Positions 23,354-34,227 of a DNA stretch of 34,228 nt are shown here, piece by piece (position 1 is the first letter of the stretch; each line of letters starts with the position of its first letter). Location: assembly GCF_017311575.1 (NCBI RefSeq), contig NZ_JAFFQY010000015.1:1-34228 (forward strand), in the 5' to 3' direction. The stretch is from Roseococcus thiosulfatophilus. Lineage in GTDB: Bacteria; Pseudomonadota; Alphaproteobacteria; Acetobacterales; Acetobacteraceae. The translations under genes and the position numbers were made by a program. Under the pieces are notes generated by a model. The model ran no database searches. It was not told where the DNA came from and worked only from the letters and a program-made list of their open reading frames with translations.

Positions 23354-23992
23354 CTATTTGCGGCGCAGCAGGAACAGCGCCTGCTGCCCGAACATGTTGG
23401 CCAGCCGCACCGAACGCCGCCAGGGCGCCTTCAGCCCGCGTTCATCCACCGCCAACCAGCGTTCGATGACATGGCCATCCATCTCGGCCAGCGCCACGAA
23501 GTCCAGGATGGTGCAGGGGTGGATGTTCGGCGTCTCGTACCAGGGTCGGCTCCAGGTCTCGGTGTCCGGCATGCGGCCACCCAGCAGCAGCTTCAGCCGC
23601 ACCTCCCAATGCCCGAAATTGGGGAAGCTCACGATCGCGTGGCGGCCGATGCGCAGCATCTGGCTCAACACCTCGCGCGGGCGTTCCACGGCCTGGAGCG
23701 TGCGGCTCAGCACCACATAGTCGAAGGCGTCATCGGGATAGAAGGCCAGGTCCGTGTCGGCATCGCCATGGATGACGGCGAGGCCATTGGCCACGGCTTC
23801 CGTGGCCTCCTTCATGTCAATCTCCATGCCGCGCGCATCCACCGCCTTCTCGGTGACGAGATGCGCCATCAGCGTGCCGTCGCCGCAGCCGATGTCGAGC
23901 ACCCGCGCGCGCTCAGGGATCATCTCCGCGATGATCCGCAGGTCGAGGCGCATGTTCTTCGCGACATACTGGACGGGAGCGGGCGGCCGCAT
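23354..23992 (-). CDS. metW: Methionine biosynthesis protein MetW
   Basis: SAM-dependent methyltransferase-fold protein that works with MetX in homoserine acylation, 212 residues. The SAM motif is VLDIGCGDGTLMAHL (from about residue 31), followed by GMEID, then FDYVVLSRTLQAVERP, VSFPNFGHW and a conserved tail with TPNIHPCTILDF typical of MetW. The ATG at 23992 overlaps the stop of the DinB-family gene by one base (TGATG); a GTG one codon earlier is also possible. MetW normally lies directly next to MetX; here a DinB-family gene separates them, with both junctions overlapping, so all three are translated together. Confidence 0.94.
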   Translation of the reverse strand: MRPPAPVQYVAKNMRLDLRIIAEMIPERARVLDIGCGDGTLMAHLVTEKAVDARGMEIDMKEATEAVANGLAVIHGDADTDLAFYPDDAFDYVVLSRTLQAVERPREVLSQMLRIGRHAIVSFPNFGHWEVRLKLLLGGRMPDTETWSRPWYETPNIHPCTILDFVALAEMDGHVIERWLAVDERGLKAPWRRSVRLANMFGQQALFLLRRK

Positions 23993-24555
23993 CACGCGCG
24001 CTCCTGCCAGAGATCAGTCTCGGTGAAGCCCAGAGCCGCGAATTCCGCCGCGCGCAGGGGCGCCTCGCCGACGCTGTAGAACTCATCCAGTTGCGGCGGG
24101 CGGATGGAGGTGCCCGACAGCATCGCGTGCGCCTGGCCACGGTGATGCACCTGGTGCTGGAAGATGTGCAGCAGCAGCCGGTCCGCGCGCTCGGTCTGCA
24201 CGCGCTCGCCGCGGTGGACGTGGATGGTGCGGCCCATGTCGTCATCCGTCAGCGCGTCGCACCAAGCCATGAGCCGGCGGTCCACCGCCGCCTGGGCGGC
24301 GTGCAACTCCGCCAGTGTCGCGCAGGGTTCGGGGTCCGCCCAGGCGGCGGGGCCGAGCGTGCCGCCCTCCAGCGCGTCCACATAGAACAGGTCAATGACC
24401 AGGATGTGGTTCAGCGTGGCGCGGAGCGAGGGGAAGAACCCCGTGCGCGGCGCCTCGAACTCGGCCTGGGAAAGGCCCGCGCAGGCCGTCAGCAGGCGGT
24501 GGTTTGCCCAGGCATTGTTGCGCGCCTGGGCGCGCATCAGCAGCGCCGCGCTCAC
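23992..24555 (-). CDS. DinB-family (YfiT-like fold) protein between metX and metW
   Basis: A 187-residue four-helix-bundle protein of the DinB superfamily. It shows the expected metal-binding histidine pattern: one His in [13 protein letters not shown] and two in [17 protein letters not shown], plus the N-terminal [10 protein letters not shown] motif. Superfamily members include thiol-dependent S-transferases and isomerases; many stand-alone ones are uncharacterised. It starts at GTG 24555, overlapping the metX TGA as GTGA; an ATG at 24537 is an alternative. Its stop overlaps metW. The position inside the methionine unit hints at sulfur or thiol chemistry, but the catalytic role is unknown. 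Confidence 0.85.
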   Translation of the reverse strand: MSAALLMRAQARNNAWANHRLLTACAGLSQAEFEAPRTGFFPSLRATLNHILVIDLFYVDALEGGTLGPAAWADPEPCATLAELHAAQAAVDRRLMAWCDALTDDDMGRTIHVHRGERVQTERADRLLLHIFQHQVHHRGQAHAMLSGTSIRPPQLDEFYSVGEAPLRAAEFAALGFTETDLWQERA

Positions 24556-25700
24556 AGGCCGAGGTCCCGCGCGGCGCCCGCGACAAAGCCGCCCAGCGCC
24601 CGGTGGAAATCGGGCTCGTCCAGCAGGAAGGCGTCGTGGCCCTTGTCGGTCGTGATCTCGATGAAGCTGACGCGCGCCGCGGCCGCGTTCAGCGCCCGCA
24701 CCAGCGCGCGGCTCTCGGAGGTCGGGAAGAGCCAGTCGGAGGAGAAGGAGGCCACGAGGAAGCGCGTCGGTGTGCCGCCGAAGGCCTTGGCCAGCCCACC
24801 ATGCTCCGTCGCCAGGTCGAAATAATCCATGGCCCGGGTGATGGTGAGGTAGCTGTTGGCGTCGAAGCGCCGCACGAAGGTGCTGCCCTGGTGGCGCAGG
24901 TAGCTCTGCACCTGGAACACGTCCTCCAGGAAGGTCAGCGCCGAGCCTCCTTGGAGTTCGCGTCCGAACTTCCGCGTCAGCGCCGCCTCGCTCAAATAGG
25001 TGATGTGGGCCACCATGCGCGCGACGGACAGGCCGCGTTCGGGAATGCGCCCCGTCTCCCAGTAACGCCCGCCCATCCAGTCGGGGTCGGCCTGGATGGC
25101 GGCGCGGCCCACCTCGTGGAAGGCGATGTTCTGCGCGGAATGGTGGGTGGCGCAGGCAATGGGGGCGGCGGCGAAGACGCTCTGCGGGAAGGTCGCGGCC
25201 CATTCCAGCACCTGCATCCCGCCCATGGAGCCACCGATCACGGCCAGCAGCCGGTCAATGCCCAGATGGTCCACCAGCATCTTCTGGGCGCGGACCATGT
25301 CGCGGATGGTGATGGAGGGGAAATCCGTGCCCCAGGGCCGGCCCAAGCCATTCCCGTCCGCGTCGGTCATTTCCTCGCGCGGGCCGCTCGACCCCATACA
25401 GCCGCCCAGAACATTGGCGCAGATGACGAAGAAGCGGTCCGTGTCCACCGGCAGGCCGGGACCCACCAGGTTGGCCCACCAGCCGGGCTTGCCCGTGCTG
25501 GGGTGGCGCTCGGCCACATATTGGTCGCCGGTCAGGGCGTGGCAGATCAGGATGGCATTGCTGCGGTCCGCGTTCAGCGTGCCATAGCTGCGCCAGGCCA
25601 CGTGCAGCGGGCGGATCAGCTGTCCTGAATCGAGCCGCAGCCCGTCCCGCAGCACGGTGCGCTGGTGCTCGATGGGCGGCGGGGGGGCGGTCTGGTTCAT
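24552..25700 (-). CDS. metX: Homoserine O-acyltransferase MetX
   Basis: Alpha/beta-hydrolase-fold enzyme that acylates homoserine in methionine synthesis, 382 residues. The triad is Ser158 (IGGSMGGMQ), Asp322 (FSSDWLFP) and His355 (DKGHDAFLL). Other family marks are [27 protein letters not shown] and [12 protein letters not shown]. MetX proteins use acetyl-CoA or, in some lineages, succinyl-CoA; I do not decide between them from sequence. Upstream, TTGCCC-N17-TATCTC (25738-25710 on the minus strand) ends nine bases before the ATG and no ribosome-binding site is visible, so the transcript may be nearly leaderless. No SAM riboswitch fits in the 78-base gap. Confidence 0.94.
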   Translation of the reverse strand: MNQTAPPPPIEHQRTVLRDGLRLDSGQLIRPLHVAWRSYGTLNADRSNAILICHALTGDQYVAERHPSTGKPGWWANLVGPGLPVDTDRFFVICANVLGGCMGSSGPREEMTDADGNGLGRPWGTDFPSITIRDMVRAQKMLVDHLGIDRLLAVIGGSMGGMQVLEWAATFPQSVFAAAPIACATHHSAQNIAFHEVGRAAIQADPDWMGGRYWETGRIPERGLSVARMVAHITYLSEAALTRKFGRELQGGSALTFLEDVFQVQSYLRHQGSTFVRRFDANSYLTITRAMDYFDLATEHGGLAKAFGGTPTRFLVASFSSDWLFPTSESRALVRALNAAAARVSFIEITTDKGHDAFLLDEPDFHRALGGFVAGAARDLGL

Positions 25701-25709
25701 TCACGCACA

Positions 25710-25738
25710 GAGATAGGGCCTGCCCCGCGACCGGGCAA
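25710..25738 (-). promoter_or_regulatory. Candidate metX promoter
   Basis: Minus-strand -35 TTGCCC (25738-25733), 17-base spacer, -10 TATCTC (25715-25710). Transcription would begin two or three bases before the ATG, giving an almost leaderless message. Found by eye; not tested. Confidence 0.4.
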
Positions 25739-25739
25739 C

Positions 25740-25768
25740 TTGGCGCCGCGCGCCCCCCCCGCTATGCG
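25740..25768 (+). promoter_or_regulatory. Candidate promoter of the chorismate mutase gene
   Basis: Plus-strand -35 TTGGCG (25740-25745), 17-base spacer, -10 TATGCG (25763-25768). It abuts the opposing metX -35 with one base between. A start about six bases on would put AGGAG (25772-25776) at the 5' end, only two bases from the ATG, again short-leadered. Found by eye. Confidence 0.35.
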
Positions 25769-25778
25769 TGCAGGAGAC

Positions 25779-26594
25779 ATGTCCGACGCGCCCCCACCCG
25801 AGACCGCCCCGCCCGAGACCGCGCCCTCCGAGGCCGCGCTGGCCGCACTGCGCGCCGAGATCGATGCGGCCGATGACGCCCTGCATGCCCTGCTGATGCG
25901 CCGGGCGGAGGTGGTGCAGCGCCTCGCCCGCAGCGCGGCGAAGCCGCAGGGCACCGTGCTGCGCCCCGGGCGCGAGGCGCGCATCCTCCGCCGCCTCCTG
26001 TCCGGCCACCGCGGCGCCATGCCACGGGCCACGCTGGTGCAGGTGTGGCGGGAGATCTTCGCCGGTTCCATCGCGCAACAGGCCAGCTTTTCCGTCGCCC
26101 TGCCGGCCGACCCGGCACTGGCACGCCTGGCCGCCTCGCATTTCGGCGCGGCCACGCCGTTGCGCCAGCACCCCTCCGCCGGGGCGGCTCTCTCCGCCCT
26201 GGGCCACCGGGAGGCGGCGGTGGCTGTCCTGCCCTGGCCGCGCGAAAGCGACAACGAGGCCGAGAGCTGGTGGATGCGCCTCGACGCCCAGCACCTCTCC
26301 ATCATCGCGCGCCTGCCCTTCCTGAGTGAGCGCGAGCCGCCGCTGGAGGCCGCCGTGGTCGCCCTCTACCCCGCCGACCCGTCGGGAGAGGACGCCACCC
26401 TGGTGCGGGTGGAACTGCCTGGCACGCCGGATCGCGCCTCGGTGGCGGCCATGTTCCCCGGCGGCCGCGTCGTGGTGCTGCGCCGCGAGGGCACGCACAC
26501 CCTGGCCCTGATCGAGACCGACGGCACCGTGCCGGCCGATGCGGCCGTGCTCGGCCGCTACGCCATCCCCGAACGAGGAGCGCCCTCCGCGTGA
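25779..26594 (+). CDS. Chorismate mutase with a degenerate prephenate-dehydratase-like part
   Basis: Converts chorismate to prephenate, the first step of Phe/Tyr branching. Of 271 residues, about 17-95 form an AroQ helical domain: [20 protein letters not shown], the [20 protein letters not shown] segment with the Arg/Glu active-site residues, and GSIAQQ. The rest begins [22 protein letters not shown] and resembles the first lobe of prephenate dehydratase ([13 protein letters not shown] in place of the VVPIENS segment). It lacks the catalytic Thr-Arg-Phe motif, so dehydratase activity is unlikely. It may be a regulatory or scaffold domain. An ATG at 25764 is an alternative start. The stop overlaps hisC as GTGA. 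Confidence 0.85.
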   Translation: MSDAPPPETAPPETAPSEAALAALRAEIDAADDALHALLMRRAEVVQRLARSAAKPQGTVLRPGREARILRRLLSGHRGAMPRATLVQVWREIFAGSIAQQASFSVALPADPALARLAASHFGAATPLRQHPSAGAALSALGHREAAVAVLPWPRESDNEAESWWMRLDAQHLSIIARLPFLSEREPPLEAAVVALYPADPSGEDATLVRVELPGTPDRASVAAMFPGGRVVVLRREGTHTLALIETDGTVPADAAVLGRYAIPERGAPSA

Positions 26595-27682
26595 ACGCCC
26601 TGCTCCCCCGCCCCTCCATCCTGACGATCGAGCCCTATGTGGGCGGCGAGTCGAAGATCCCGGGCGTGAACCGGATCATCAAGCTGTCCTCCAACGAGGG
26701 CGCCTTCGGCCCGCCCCCCTCCGCGCAGGAGGCCATCATCGCCGCCGCGCGCGAGGCGCACCGCTACCCCGATGGCGGGGCGACCAAGCTGCGCGAGGCC
26801 ATCGGCGCCCGCTTCGGCCTCGACCCCGCGCGGATCGTCTGCGGGAATGGCTCGGACGAGCTGATCGCCTATCTCATCCTCGCCTATGGCGGGGAGGGGA
26901 CGGAGCTGGTCATGCCCGCCCATGGCTTCGTCATGTATGACCTGACGGGCCGCTACGCCGGCTGCCGCGTCATCAAGGTGCCCGAGCGCAACCTGATGGC
27001 CGATGTGGACGCGATGCTGGCGGCCGTCGGCCCCCGCACCAAGCTGGTCTGCCTGGTGAACCCCAACAACCCGACGGGTGCCCTGCTGCCGCGCTCCGAG
27101 GTGCAGCGGCTGCGCGCCGGGCTGCGCGACGACATCCTGCTCATTCTCGACGCGGCCTATGCCGAATACGTGACCGACCCGGATTACGACCCCGGCAACG
27201 CCCTGGTGGATGCCTCCGGCAACACGGTCATGACGCGCACCTTCAGCAAGATCTATGGCCTCGGCGGGCTGCGCCTGGGCTGGGCCTATATGCCGCCGCA
27301 GGTGGCCGACGTGCTGGCGCGCATTCGCGGGCCCTTCAACGTGAACTCGGCCGCCATGGCGGCGGGCATCGCGGCGGTGTCCGAACCTGGCTGGATCGAG
27401 CGCAGCGTCGCCCACAATGAGGAATGGCGCGGGAAGCTGTCCGAGGGGCTGCGCGCGCTGGGCATCAAGGTCTGGCCCAGCGCCTGCAATTTCATCCTGG
27501 CCGATTTCGGCGATGCGGAGCGTGCGAAGGCCGCCGATGCGTCGCTGCGGGCGCGCGGCATCATCGTTCGCGCCGTGGGCGGCTATGCCCTGCCGACCTG
27601 CCTGCGGATCACCATCGGCACGGCCGAGGAATGCACCCTGGTGCAGGAGGGCCTCGCCGCCTTCGTCCAGAATGGCGGTTGA
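26591..27682 (+). CDS. hisC: Histidinol-phosphate/aromatic aminotransferase (HisC family)
   Basis: PLP-dependent fold-type I aminotransferase, 363 residues. The PLP lysine is Lys220 in [16 protein letters not shown]; cofactor contacts are Asn160 (NPNNPTG), Asp187 and Tyr190 (ILDAAYAEY), with [12 protein letters not shown] and HRYPDGG near the N-terminus and LRITIG near the end. The family covers HisC and close relatives that transaminate phenylpyruvate or prephenate. Being between chorismate mutase and prephenate dehydrogenase, it may serve mainly Phe/Tyr synthesis, or both pathways (inference). GTG start at 26591 overlaps the previous stop; its end overlaps the next gene by 11 bases. Confidence 0.92.
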   Translation: MNALLPRPSILTIEPYVGGESKIPGVNRIIKLSSNEGAFGPPPSAQEAIIAAAREAHRYPDGGATKLREAIGARFGLDPARIVCGNGSDELIAYLILAYGGEGTELVMPAHGFVMYDLTGRYAGCRVIKVPERNLMADVDAMLAAVGPRTKLVCLVNPNNPTGALLPRSEVQRLRAGLRDDILLILDAAYAEYVTDPDYDPGNALVDASGNTVMTRTFSKIYGLGGLRLGWAYMPPQVADVLARIRGPFNVNSAAMAAGIAAVSEPGWIERSVAHNEEWRGKLSEGLRALGIKVWPSACNFILADFGDAERAKAADASLRARGIIVRAVGGYALPTCLRITIGTAEECTLVQEGLAAFVQNGG

Positions 27683-28562
27683 ACCCCTGTTCCAGCGCCT
27701 CTGCCTGATCGGGGCGGGGCTGATCGGCGGCTCGATCGCCCGCCGCAACCAGGAAACCCGCGCCCTGGCGGGCGAGGTGGTGGTCACCGCCCGCAGCGCC
27801 GCCACGCGCGACCGCGTGCGGGAGCTGGGCTTCGCCGACCGCGTGGTGGACAGCGCGGCCGAGGCGGTCCGGGGCGCGGACGCCGTCATCCTCTGCGTGC
27901 CGGTCGGCGCCTATGCCGCGGTGATGCGCGAGATCGCGCCGCATCTGGCGCCCGGTACCATCCTGTCGGACGTGGGCTCCACCAAGGGCTCGGTCATTCG
28001 CGACCTGACGCCGCTGCTGCCCCCTGGCGTGCATCTCGTGCCCGCGCACCCCATGGCCGGCACGGAGTACTCCGGCCCGGATGCCGGCTTCGCCACGCTC
28101 TTCGACGGGCGCTATTGCATCGTCACGCCCACCGAGGCCACGGACCCCGCCGCGCTGGAGAAGGTGCGGGAGTTCTGGCGGCGCTGCGGCTCCACCGTGG
28201 AAGCCATGGACCCGGTGACGCATGACAAGGTGGTGGCCATCGTCTCCCACCTGCCGCACCTCATCGCCTTCACCATTTGCGGCACGGCCGATGACCTGTC
28301 CGAGGAAACGCGCGAGAGCGTGCTGAAATTCGCGGCCTCGGGCTTCCGGGACTTCACCCGCATCGCGGCCAGCGACGTGGCCATGTGGCGCGACGTCTTC
28401 CTCAACAACCGCGAGGCCGTGCTGGAAATGCTGGCGCGCTTCACGGAAGATGCCCAGGCGTTCGGCCGGGCCATCCGCTGGGGGCAGGAGGAGTTCATCG
28501 TGGACCGCATCCAGCGCGGGCGGAAAATCCGCAGCGGGCTGATCGAGCGCAAGCAGGCCTGA
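27672..28562 (+). CDS. Prephenate (or arogenate) dehydrogenase
   Basis: NAD-linked oxidative decarboxylation of prephenate (or arogenate) on the way to tyrosine, 296 residues. Cofactor motif [16 protein letters not shown] is at the N-terminus. [22 protein letters not shown] and [16 protein letters not shown] are the TyrA/TyrC signature, with the His and neighbouring residues of the active site. [15 protein letters not shown] follows, and the C-terminal helices include [20 protein letters not shown]. It is a single-domain form without mutase or ACT domain, which matches a separate chorismate mutase two genes upstream. The ATG at 27672 lies within the end of hisC; longer frames are shadows. The stop is followed at once by the exonuclease gene. 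Confidence 0.94.
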   Translation: MAVEPLFQRLCLIGAGLIGGSIARRNQETRALAGEVVVTARSAATRDRVRELGFADRVVDSAAEAVRGADAVILCVPVGAYAAVMREIAPHLAPGTILSDVGSTKGSVIRDLTPLLPPGVHLVPAHPMAGTEYSGPDAGFATLFDGRYCIVTPTEATDPAALEKVREFWRRCGSTVEAMDPVTHDKVVAIVSHLPHLIAFTICGTADDLSEETRESVLKFAASGFRDFTRIAASDVAMWRDVFLNNREAVLEMLARFTEDAQAFGRAIRWGQEEFIVDRIQRGRKIRSGLIERKQA

Positions 28563-28563
28563 G

Positions 28564-29352
28564 CTGCAAAGGCTGCTGATCCTCGACATCGAGACCCTGC
28601 CGGACCTCGCTTCCGGCCGGGCGCTGCTGAACCTGCCCGAGGCCCCCGACGCCGAGATCCGCGCCGCCCTTGGCGCCCATTACGCCCGCGCCGGCGAGGC
28701 GCCGGAGGAAGCCTTCCTCAAGGCCCCTCTGCACCGGCTCTGCTGCCTGGGCCTGCTGGGCGCGGAGCGCACGGACCCCGACGAGCCCTGGCGCGTGCGC
28801 TATGTCCGCGCCGCCACCCTCGCCGATCACGATGAGGCCGATTTGCTGGCCCGCTTCGACCGCGCCCTGCAGGGCGGCCCATTACTTGTGGGCTTCAACA
28901 CCTCGGGCTTCGACATTCCCGTGCTGCGCTACCGCGCCATGGCGCTGGGGGTGCCGCTGCCGCACCTGCATGGGGCGGCGGGCGCCGATTATCTGCACCG
29001 CTTCGGCCGAATGCACCTCGATCTGATGGACCGGCTTTCGGGCTTCCGCGCCTCGCCGGCGCCGAGCCTCGCGGAGTGCTGCGCCCTGCTGGGCCTGCCG
29101 CTGAAGGCCGAGATGGATGGGGAACGGGTGGAGGGCCTCTGGGCGGCCGGCGATCATGCGCGCATCGCCGCCTATTGCCGCGCCGATGTGGCCGCGACCT
29201 GGCTGGTGCTGCTGCGCTGGTGGGTGGCGACCGGGGCCCTGCCAGCCGACCAGGCGCGGGATGCCTTTCGCGCCTTCGCGGATTCGATCGACGAAGGCGA
29301 GCTCGGGGAAGGCCTGTCGCGCCATGCCGAGGTGGCGCGGACGCTGGGCTGA
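28564..29352 (+). CDS. PolB-like 3'-5' exonuclease, apparent CTG start
   Basis: Predicted DEDD-type 3'-5' exonuclease related to the proofreading domain of DNA polymerase B (PF10108-like), about 262 residues. Exo I is LLILDIETLPD (Asp8, Glu10), Exo II is LVGFNTSGFDIPVLRYRA, then HLDLMDRLSG and SLAECCALLGLPLKAEMDGERV, and Exo III is IAAYCRADVAATWLVLLRW. The first in-frame ATG/GTG/TTG is GTG 28795, which would lose the catalytic Exo I. Between the upstream in-frame TGA (28540) and the DIE codons only CTG codons could start (28564, 28573, 28576). I choose 28564 (AGG six bases upstream, directly after the previous stop), giving an N-terminus like (M)QRLLILDIE. A sequence error is the alternative. 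Confidence 0.8.
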   Translation: MQRLLILDIETLPDLASGRALLNLPEAPDAEIRAALGAHYARAGEAPEEAFLKAPLHRLCCLGLLGAERTDPDEPWRVRYVRAATLADHDEADLLARFDRALQGGPLLVGFNTSGFDIPVLRYRAMALGVPLPHLHGAAGADYLHRFGRMHLDLMDRLSGFRASPAPSLAECCALLGLPLKAEMDGERVEGLWAAGDHARIAAYCRADVAATWLVLLRWWVATGALPADQARDAFRAFADSIDEGELGEGLSRHAEVARTLG

Positions 29353-29421
29353 GCCGCTTCTTTCGCGGCCCCGTCCTGCGGCGGAAGATGCCTATGCTCC
29401 GTCACTGCCACGGAGCCTGCC

Positions 29422-29916
29422 ATGACCGCACGCCGCATCAAGCTTTCCGCCGAGGACCAGTCGCGACTCGACGAGTTGCGCCGGGAACGCCCGGCACATC
29501 TGACCCATCCGGCAGTGCGGCGTGCCGGGCGCGCCCAGCGCATCGCGGACGCGGTGACGGCCCTCATCGGCTCCTGGCGGTTCATCGTGATCCAGAGCGT
29601 GCTGCTCGCGCTCTGGATCGCGGCCAACGTCATCGCCTATGCGAATGCCTGGGACCCCTATCCCTTCATCCTGCTGAACCTGCTGCTCTCCTTCCAGGCG
29701 GCCTACACCGCGCCCATCATCATGATGAGCCAAAACCGCCAGGCGGAGCTGGACCGCCGGCATGCCGAGCACGACTACCGCGTGAACGTGAAGGCGGAGC
29801 TGGAGATCGAGGCGCTGCACGCCAAGCTCGACGCGCTGCGCGAACAGGAAATACTGCGGCTGCTGCAGCTGGTGGAGCGCCTGTCCGGGGTGGGCGGGGC
29901 GGAGGCACCGCGCTGA
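29422..29916 (+). CDS. DUF1003 membrane protein
   Basis: A 164-residue inner-membrane protein of the DUF1003 family (PF06210), function unknown. After a charged N-terminus come two membrane helices: GSWRFIVIQSVLLALWIAAN (about 50-70) and the family signature DPYPFILLNLLLSFQAAYTA with PIIMMSQNRQ (about 78-105). A long charged helix follows (ELDRRHAEHDYRVNVKAELEI), likely a cytoplasmic coiled coil. It lies 69 bases after the exonuclease gene and converges on the DUF1194 gene ten bases away. Some members occur near ion transport genes, but nothing here points to a role. Confidence 0.92.
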   Translation: MTARRIKLSAEDQSRLDELRRERPAHLTHPAVRRAGRAQRIADAVTALIGSWRFIVIQSVLLALWIAANVIAYANAWDPYPFILLNLLLSFQAAYTAPIIMMSQNRQAELDRRHAEHDYRVNVKAELEIEALHAKLDALREQEILRLLQLVERLSGVGGAEAPR

Positions 29917-29926
29917 AGCCCGGCCC

Positions 29927-30547
29927 TCACACCACCAGCAGGCCCGGCCCGCGCAGCTCCCGGATCAGCTTGCGGCGGATGGCCTCCACGAAATCGGCGT
30001 AGTCGGCGCAGGACATGGCGAAGGCGCCGGGGCCGCCGATGACCTCGGTCTCGTAGTGCTCCAGCAGGTCCGGCTCCTCGTTCACCACGGCCAGGCCGTT
30101 GATGGTGACGCCCGCGGCCACGCCCAGGTCGCGCACCGGGCCCGGGGGGCGGCCGCGATTGCTGCGCCCATCGCCCGAGACATCCATCACCGACCGCGTG
30201 GCCGGCGCCGGGCAGCGGGCGAGCAGGGCAAGGCCCGCCACCATCCCATCCCCCAGCGCCGTGGCGCCGGGGCGGGGGAGGCGGGGGGCTTCCTCCAGCA
30301 AAGTGGCGAAGCCTTCCGCGCTGGCCGCGTCCTGGACCCGGGTCCAGGGCGTTGCGGGTTCGGCGGTGTCGGACCAGAAGACGGCCGAAAGCGCCGCCGC
30401 GCCGCGCGGCCCGCCCGTGGCGGCGGCCAGCACGGATTCGTCGCGGAAGGCGGCGGAGAGCCCGCCGATCATCAGCGCGAATTCCTGGAAGTCCACGCTG
30501 GCGGAGACATCCACCGCCAGCACCAGCGCCACGTCCACCGGTTCCAT
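29927..30547 (-). CDS. DUF1194 protein with von Willebrand factor A-like domain
   Basis: A 206-residue VWA-type domain protein. The metal-binding DxSxS motif is ALVLAVDVSASVDFQEF at the N-terminus, with the Thr position in PGATALGDG and the acidic position in VMDVSGDGRSNRG. AAGVTINGLAVVNE, VIGGPGAFAMSCADY and the C-terminal IRRKLIREL are the DUF1194 signature. Family members usually have a signal peptide and are secreted; with the ATG at 30547 this one has none, and the open upstream frame does not encode one. It may be cytoplasmic or have lost its leader. Binding partner unknown. Confidence 0.88.
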   Translation of the reverse strand: MEPVDVALVLAVDVSASVDFQEFALMIGGLSAAFRDESVLAAATGGPRGAAALSAVFWSDTAEPATPWTRVQDAASAEGFATLLEEAPRLPRPGATALGDGMVAGLALLARCPAPATRSVMDVSGDGRSNRGRPPGPVRDLGVAAGVTINGLAVVNEEPDLLEHYETEVIGGPGAFAMSCADYADFVEAIRRKLIRELRGPGLLVV

Positions 30548-30578
30548 GCCCAAGCCCTTCCTGCTGGCGGCGGGCGGG

Positions 30579-31340
30579 TCAGGCCGGGGTGAAGACCTCC
30601 AGCGCATCGCCCACCGCCACGCGGCCCCCTTCCAGCACCTCGGCCTGCACGCCGAGGTCGGCATGGCCGAAATTCTCGCGCAGCACGCGCGGGGGGCGTG
30701 CGTCACGCTCGGCCGTGTCGGGGTTCACCTCAGTGGCGGGGCAGCGGACGATGCGCTTCCAGACGCGCAGCCTGGCCGTGCCGAGCTGGATCTCCTGGCC
30801 CACCAGGTCGAAATCCGCCCACTCGGCCCCGCCCGAGACGTAGATGTTGGCGCGGAAACGCAGGGGATCAAGCCGCATCCCATGGGCGCGCTCCAGCGCC
30901 GCCAGGCTGGCCAGGGAGATGATGGAGACGGATTTCTGCGGGATGTCGGTGAAGTTGTAGCCGGGCGCTTCCGCCAGGCGCAGCCGGCCGCGGGCCTCCT
31001 CGCCCATGTAGTCGGTGATGAAGTCCTCGAGGCGGGTGCGGTCCGCGGGCTTCTTCAGGTCCAGCATCAGCGGCGCCCCCTCGGGCGGGCGGATGACGAG
31101 CTGGGCGGTCTTTGGATCATAGGCCGTATGCAGCTTCGCGATGCGGGCGTTGGCGGCCAGGCAGGCGAAGTTCGTCTTCCGCATCCAGACCGGGGCCGAG
31201 GTGTCGAAGGGGGAATCCCCCTGGGCCAGGGCATAGACCCTGTCATGCGGCAGGCATTGGCCGGGGGTGAGGGTGACCTCCTCCAGTGCTTCGGCCGAGA
31301 ATCCCTTCACAGGGTAGCGGTAGATGTGTTCGACGCGCAT
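30579..31340 (-). CDS. MOSC domain protein (MOSC_N plus MOSC)
   Basis: A 253-residue protein with an N-terminal beta-barrel (about 1-85, EHIYRYPVKGFSAEAL, GQCLPHDRVYAL) and a MOSC domain (about 110-250). The invariant cysteine is Cys200 in RIVRCPATEVNP, the expected sulfide or molybdenum-cofactor ligand; RFRANIYVSG and GDALEVF are further marks. Relatives include YcbX/mARC-type reductases of N-hydroxylated compounds and the MoCo sulfurase C-terminal domain; no ferredoxin domain is attached here. The ATG at 31340 has GAGGAAG just upstream; a longer frame to 31427 is discarded. It diverges from clpB. Confidence 0.9.
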   Translation of the reverse strand: MRVEHIYRYPVKGFSAEALEEVTLTPGQCLPHDRVYALAQGDSPFDTSAPVWMRKTNFACLAANARIAKLHTAYDPKTAQLVIRPPEGAPLMLDLKKPADRTRLEDFITDYMGEEARGRLRLAEAPGYNFTDIPQKSVSIISLASLAALERAHGMRLDPLRFRANIYVSGGAEWADFDLVGQEIQLGTARLRVWKRIVRCPATEVNPDTAERDARPPRVLRENFGHADLGVQAEVLEGGRVAVGDALEVFTPA

Positions 31341-31344
31341 GGCT

Positions 31345-31452
31345 TCCTCACCGATTCCTCTTGAAGTCACCGTGGCAGAGTTACCACACTCCCCTTGACC
31401 GCGTCGCCCAATCGGGGGCGTGGACATGCAGTCGCCTCATGGAGGGACAGGA
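31345..31452 (+). promoter_or_regulatory. clpB promoter region
   Basis: The 112 bases between the divergent MOSC gene and clpB. CTTGAA (31360-31365) and CCCTTGACC (about 31392-31400) are possible -35 elements, the first resembling RpoH (heat-shock) sites, but I could not find a convincing -10. A small CGCCC/GGGCG hairpin lies near 31405-31420, and GGAGG near 31440 serves as ribosome-binding site. Confidence 0.3.
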
Positions 31453-34038
<2,586 letters not shown>

Positions 34039-34070
34039 CTGAACATGTCGGCCATGCGTTTATCGCATGA

Positions 34071-34114
34071 GGAGGGGGTTTACAGGGTCCGGTCAGACCC
34101 GTAAAAGCCCCTCC
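34071..34114 (+). terminator. Long hairpin after clpB
   Basis: Arms pair in three blocks: GGAGGGG (34071-34077) with CCCCTCC (34108-34114), TTTAC (34079-34083) with GTAAA (34101-34105), and GGGTC (34085-34089) with GACCC (34096-34100), around a 6-base loop. That is 17 paired positions with small internal mismatches, 33 bases after the clpB stop. No T-tract follows (ACGCCG), so it is either a factor-assisted terminator or a structured 3' end. Confidence 0.7.
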
Positions 34115-34207
34115 ACGCCGACGGGATGCCTGACGCGGTTCTGACACAAAGAGTAGTCACCGAGGGCGGTTCGCCGGCCTCGATTGACTGTCTCCGAAGG
34201 TTGGGGC

Positions 34208-34227
34208 AAGAAGTTGAAGAACTTCTT
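34208..34227. repeat. AT-rich inverted repeat at the window edge
   Basis: AAGAAGTT (34208-34215) and AACTTCTT (34220-34227) with loop GAAG, at the very end of the window in otherwise featureless sequence after clpB (34115-34207, where I see no gene). It may be part of a larger element cut off by the edge. Confidence 0.5.

Noticed and set aside
25701-25778. SAM riboswitch upstream of metX
   Set aside because: The gap is 78 bases, contains promoter-like boxes, and shows no SAM-II pseudoknot pattern.
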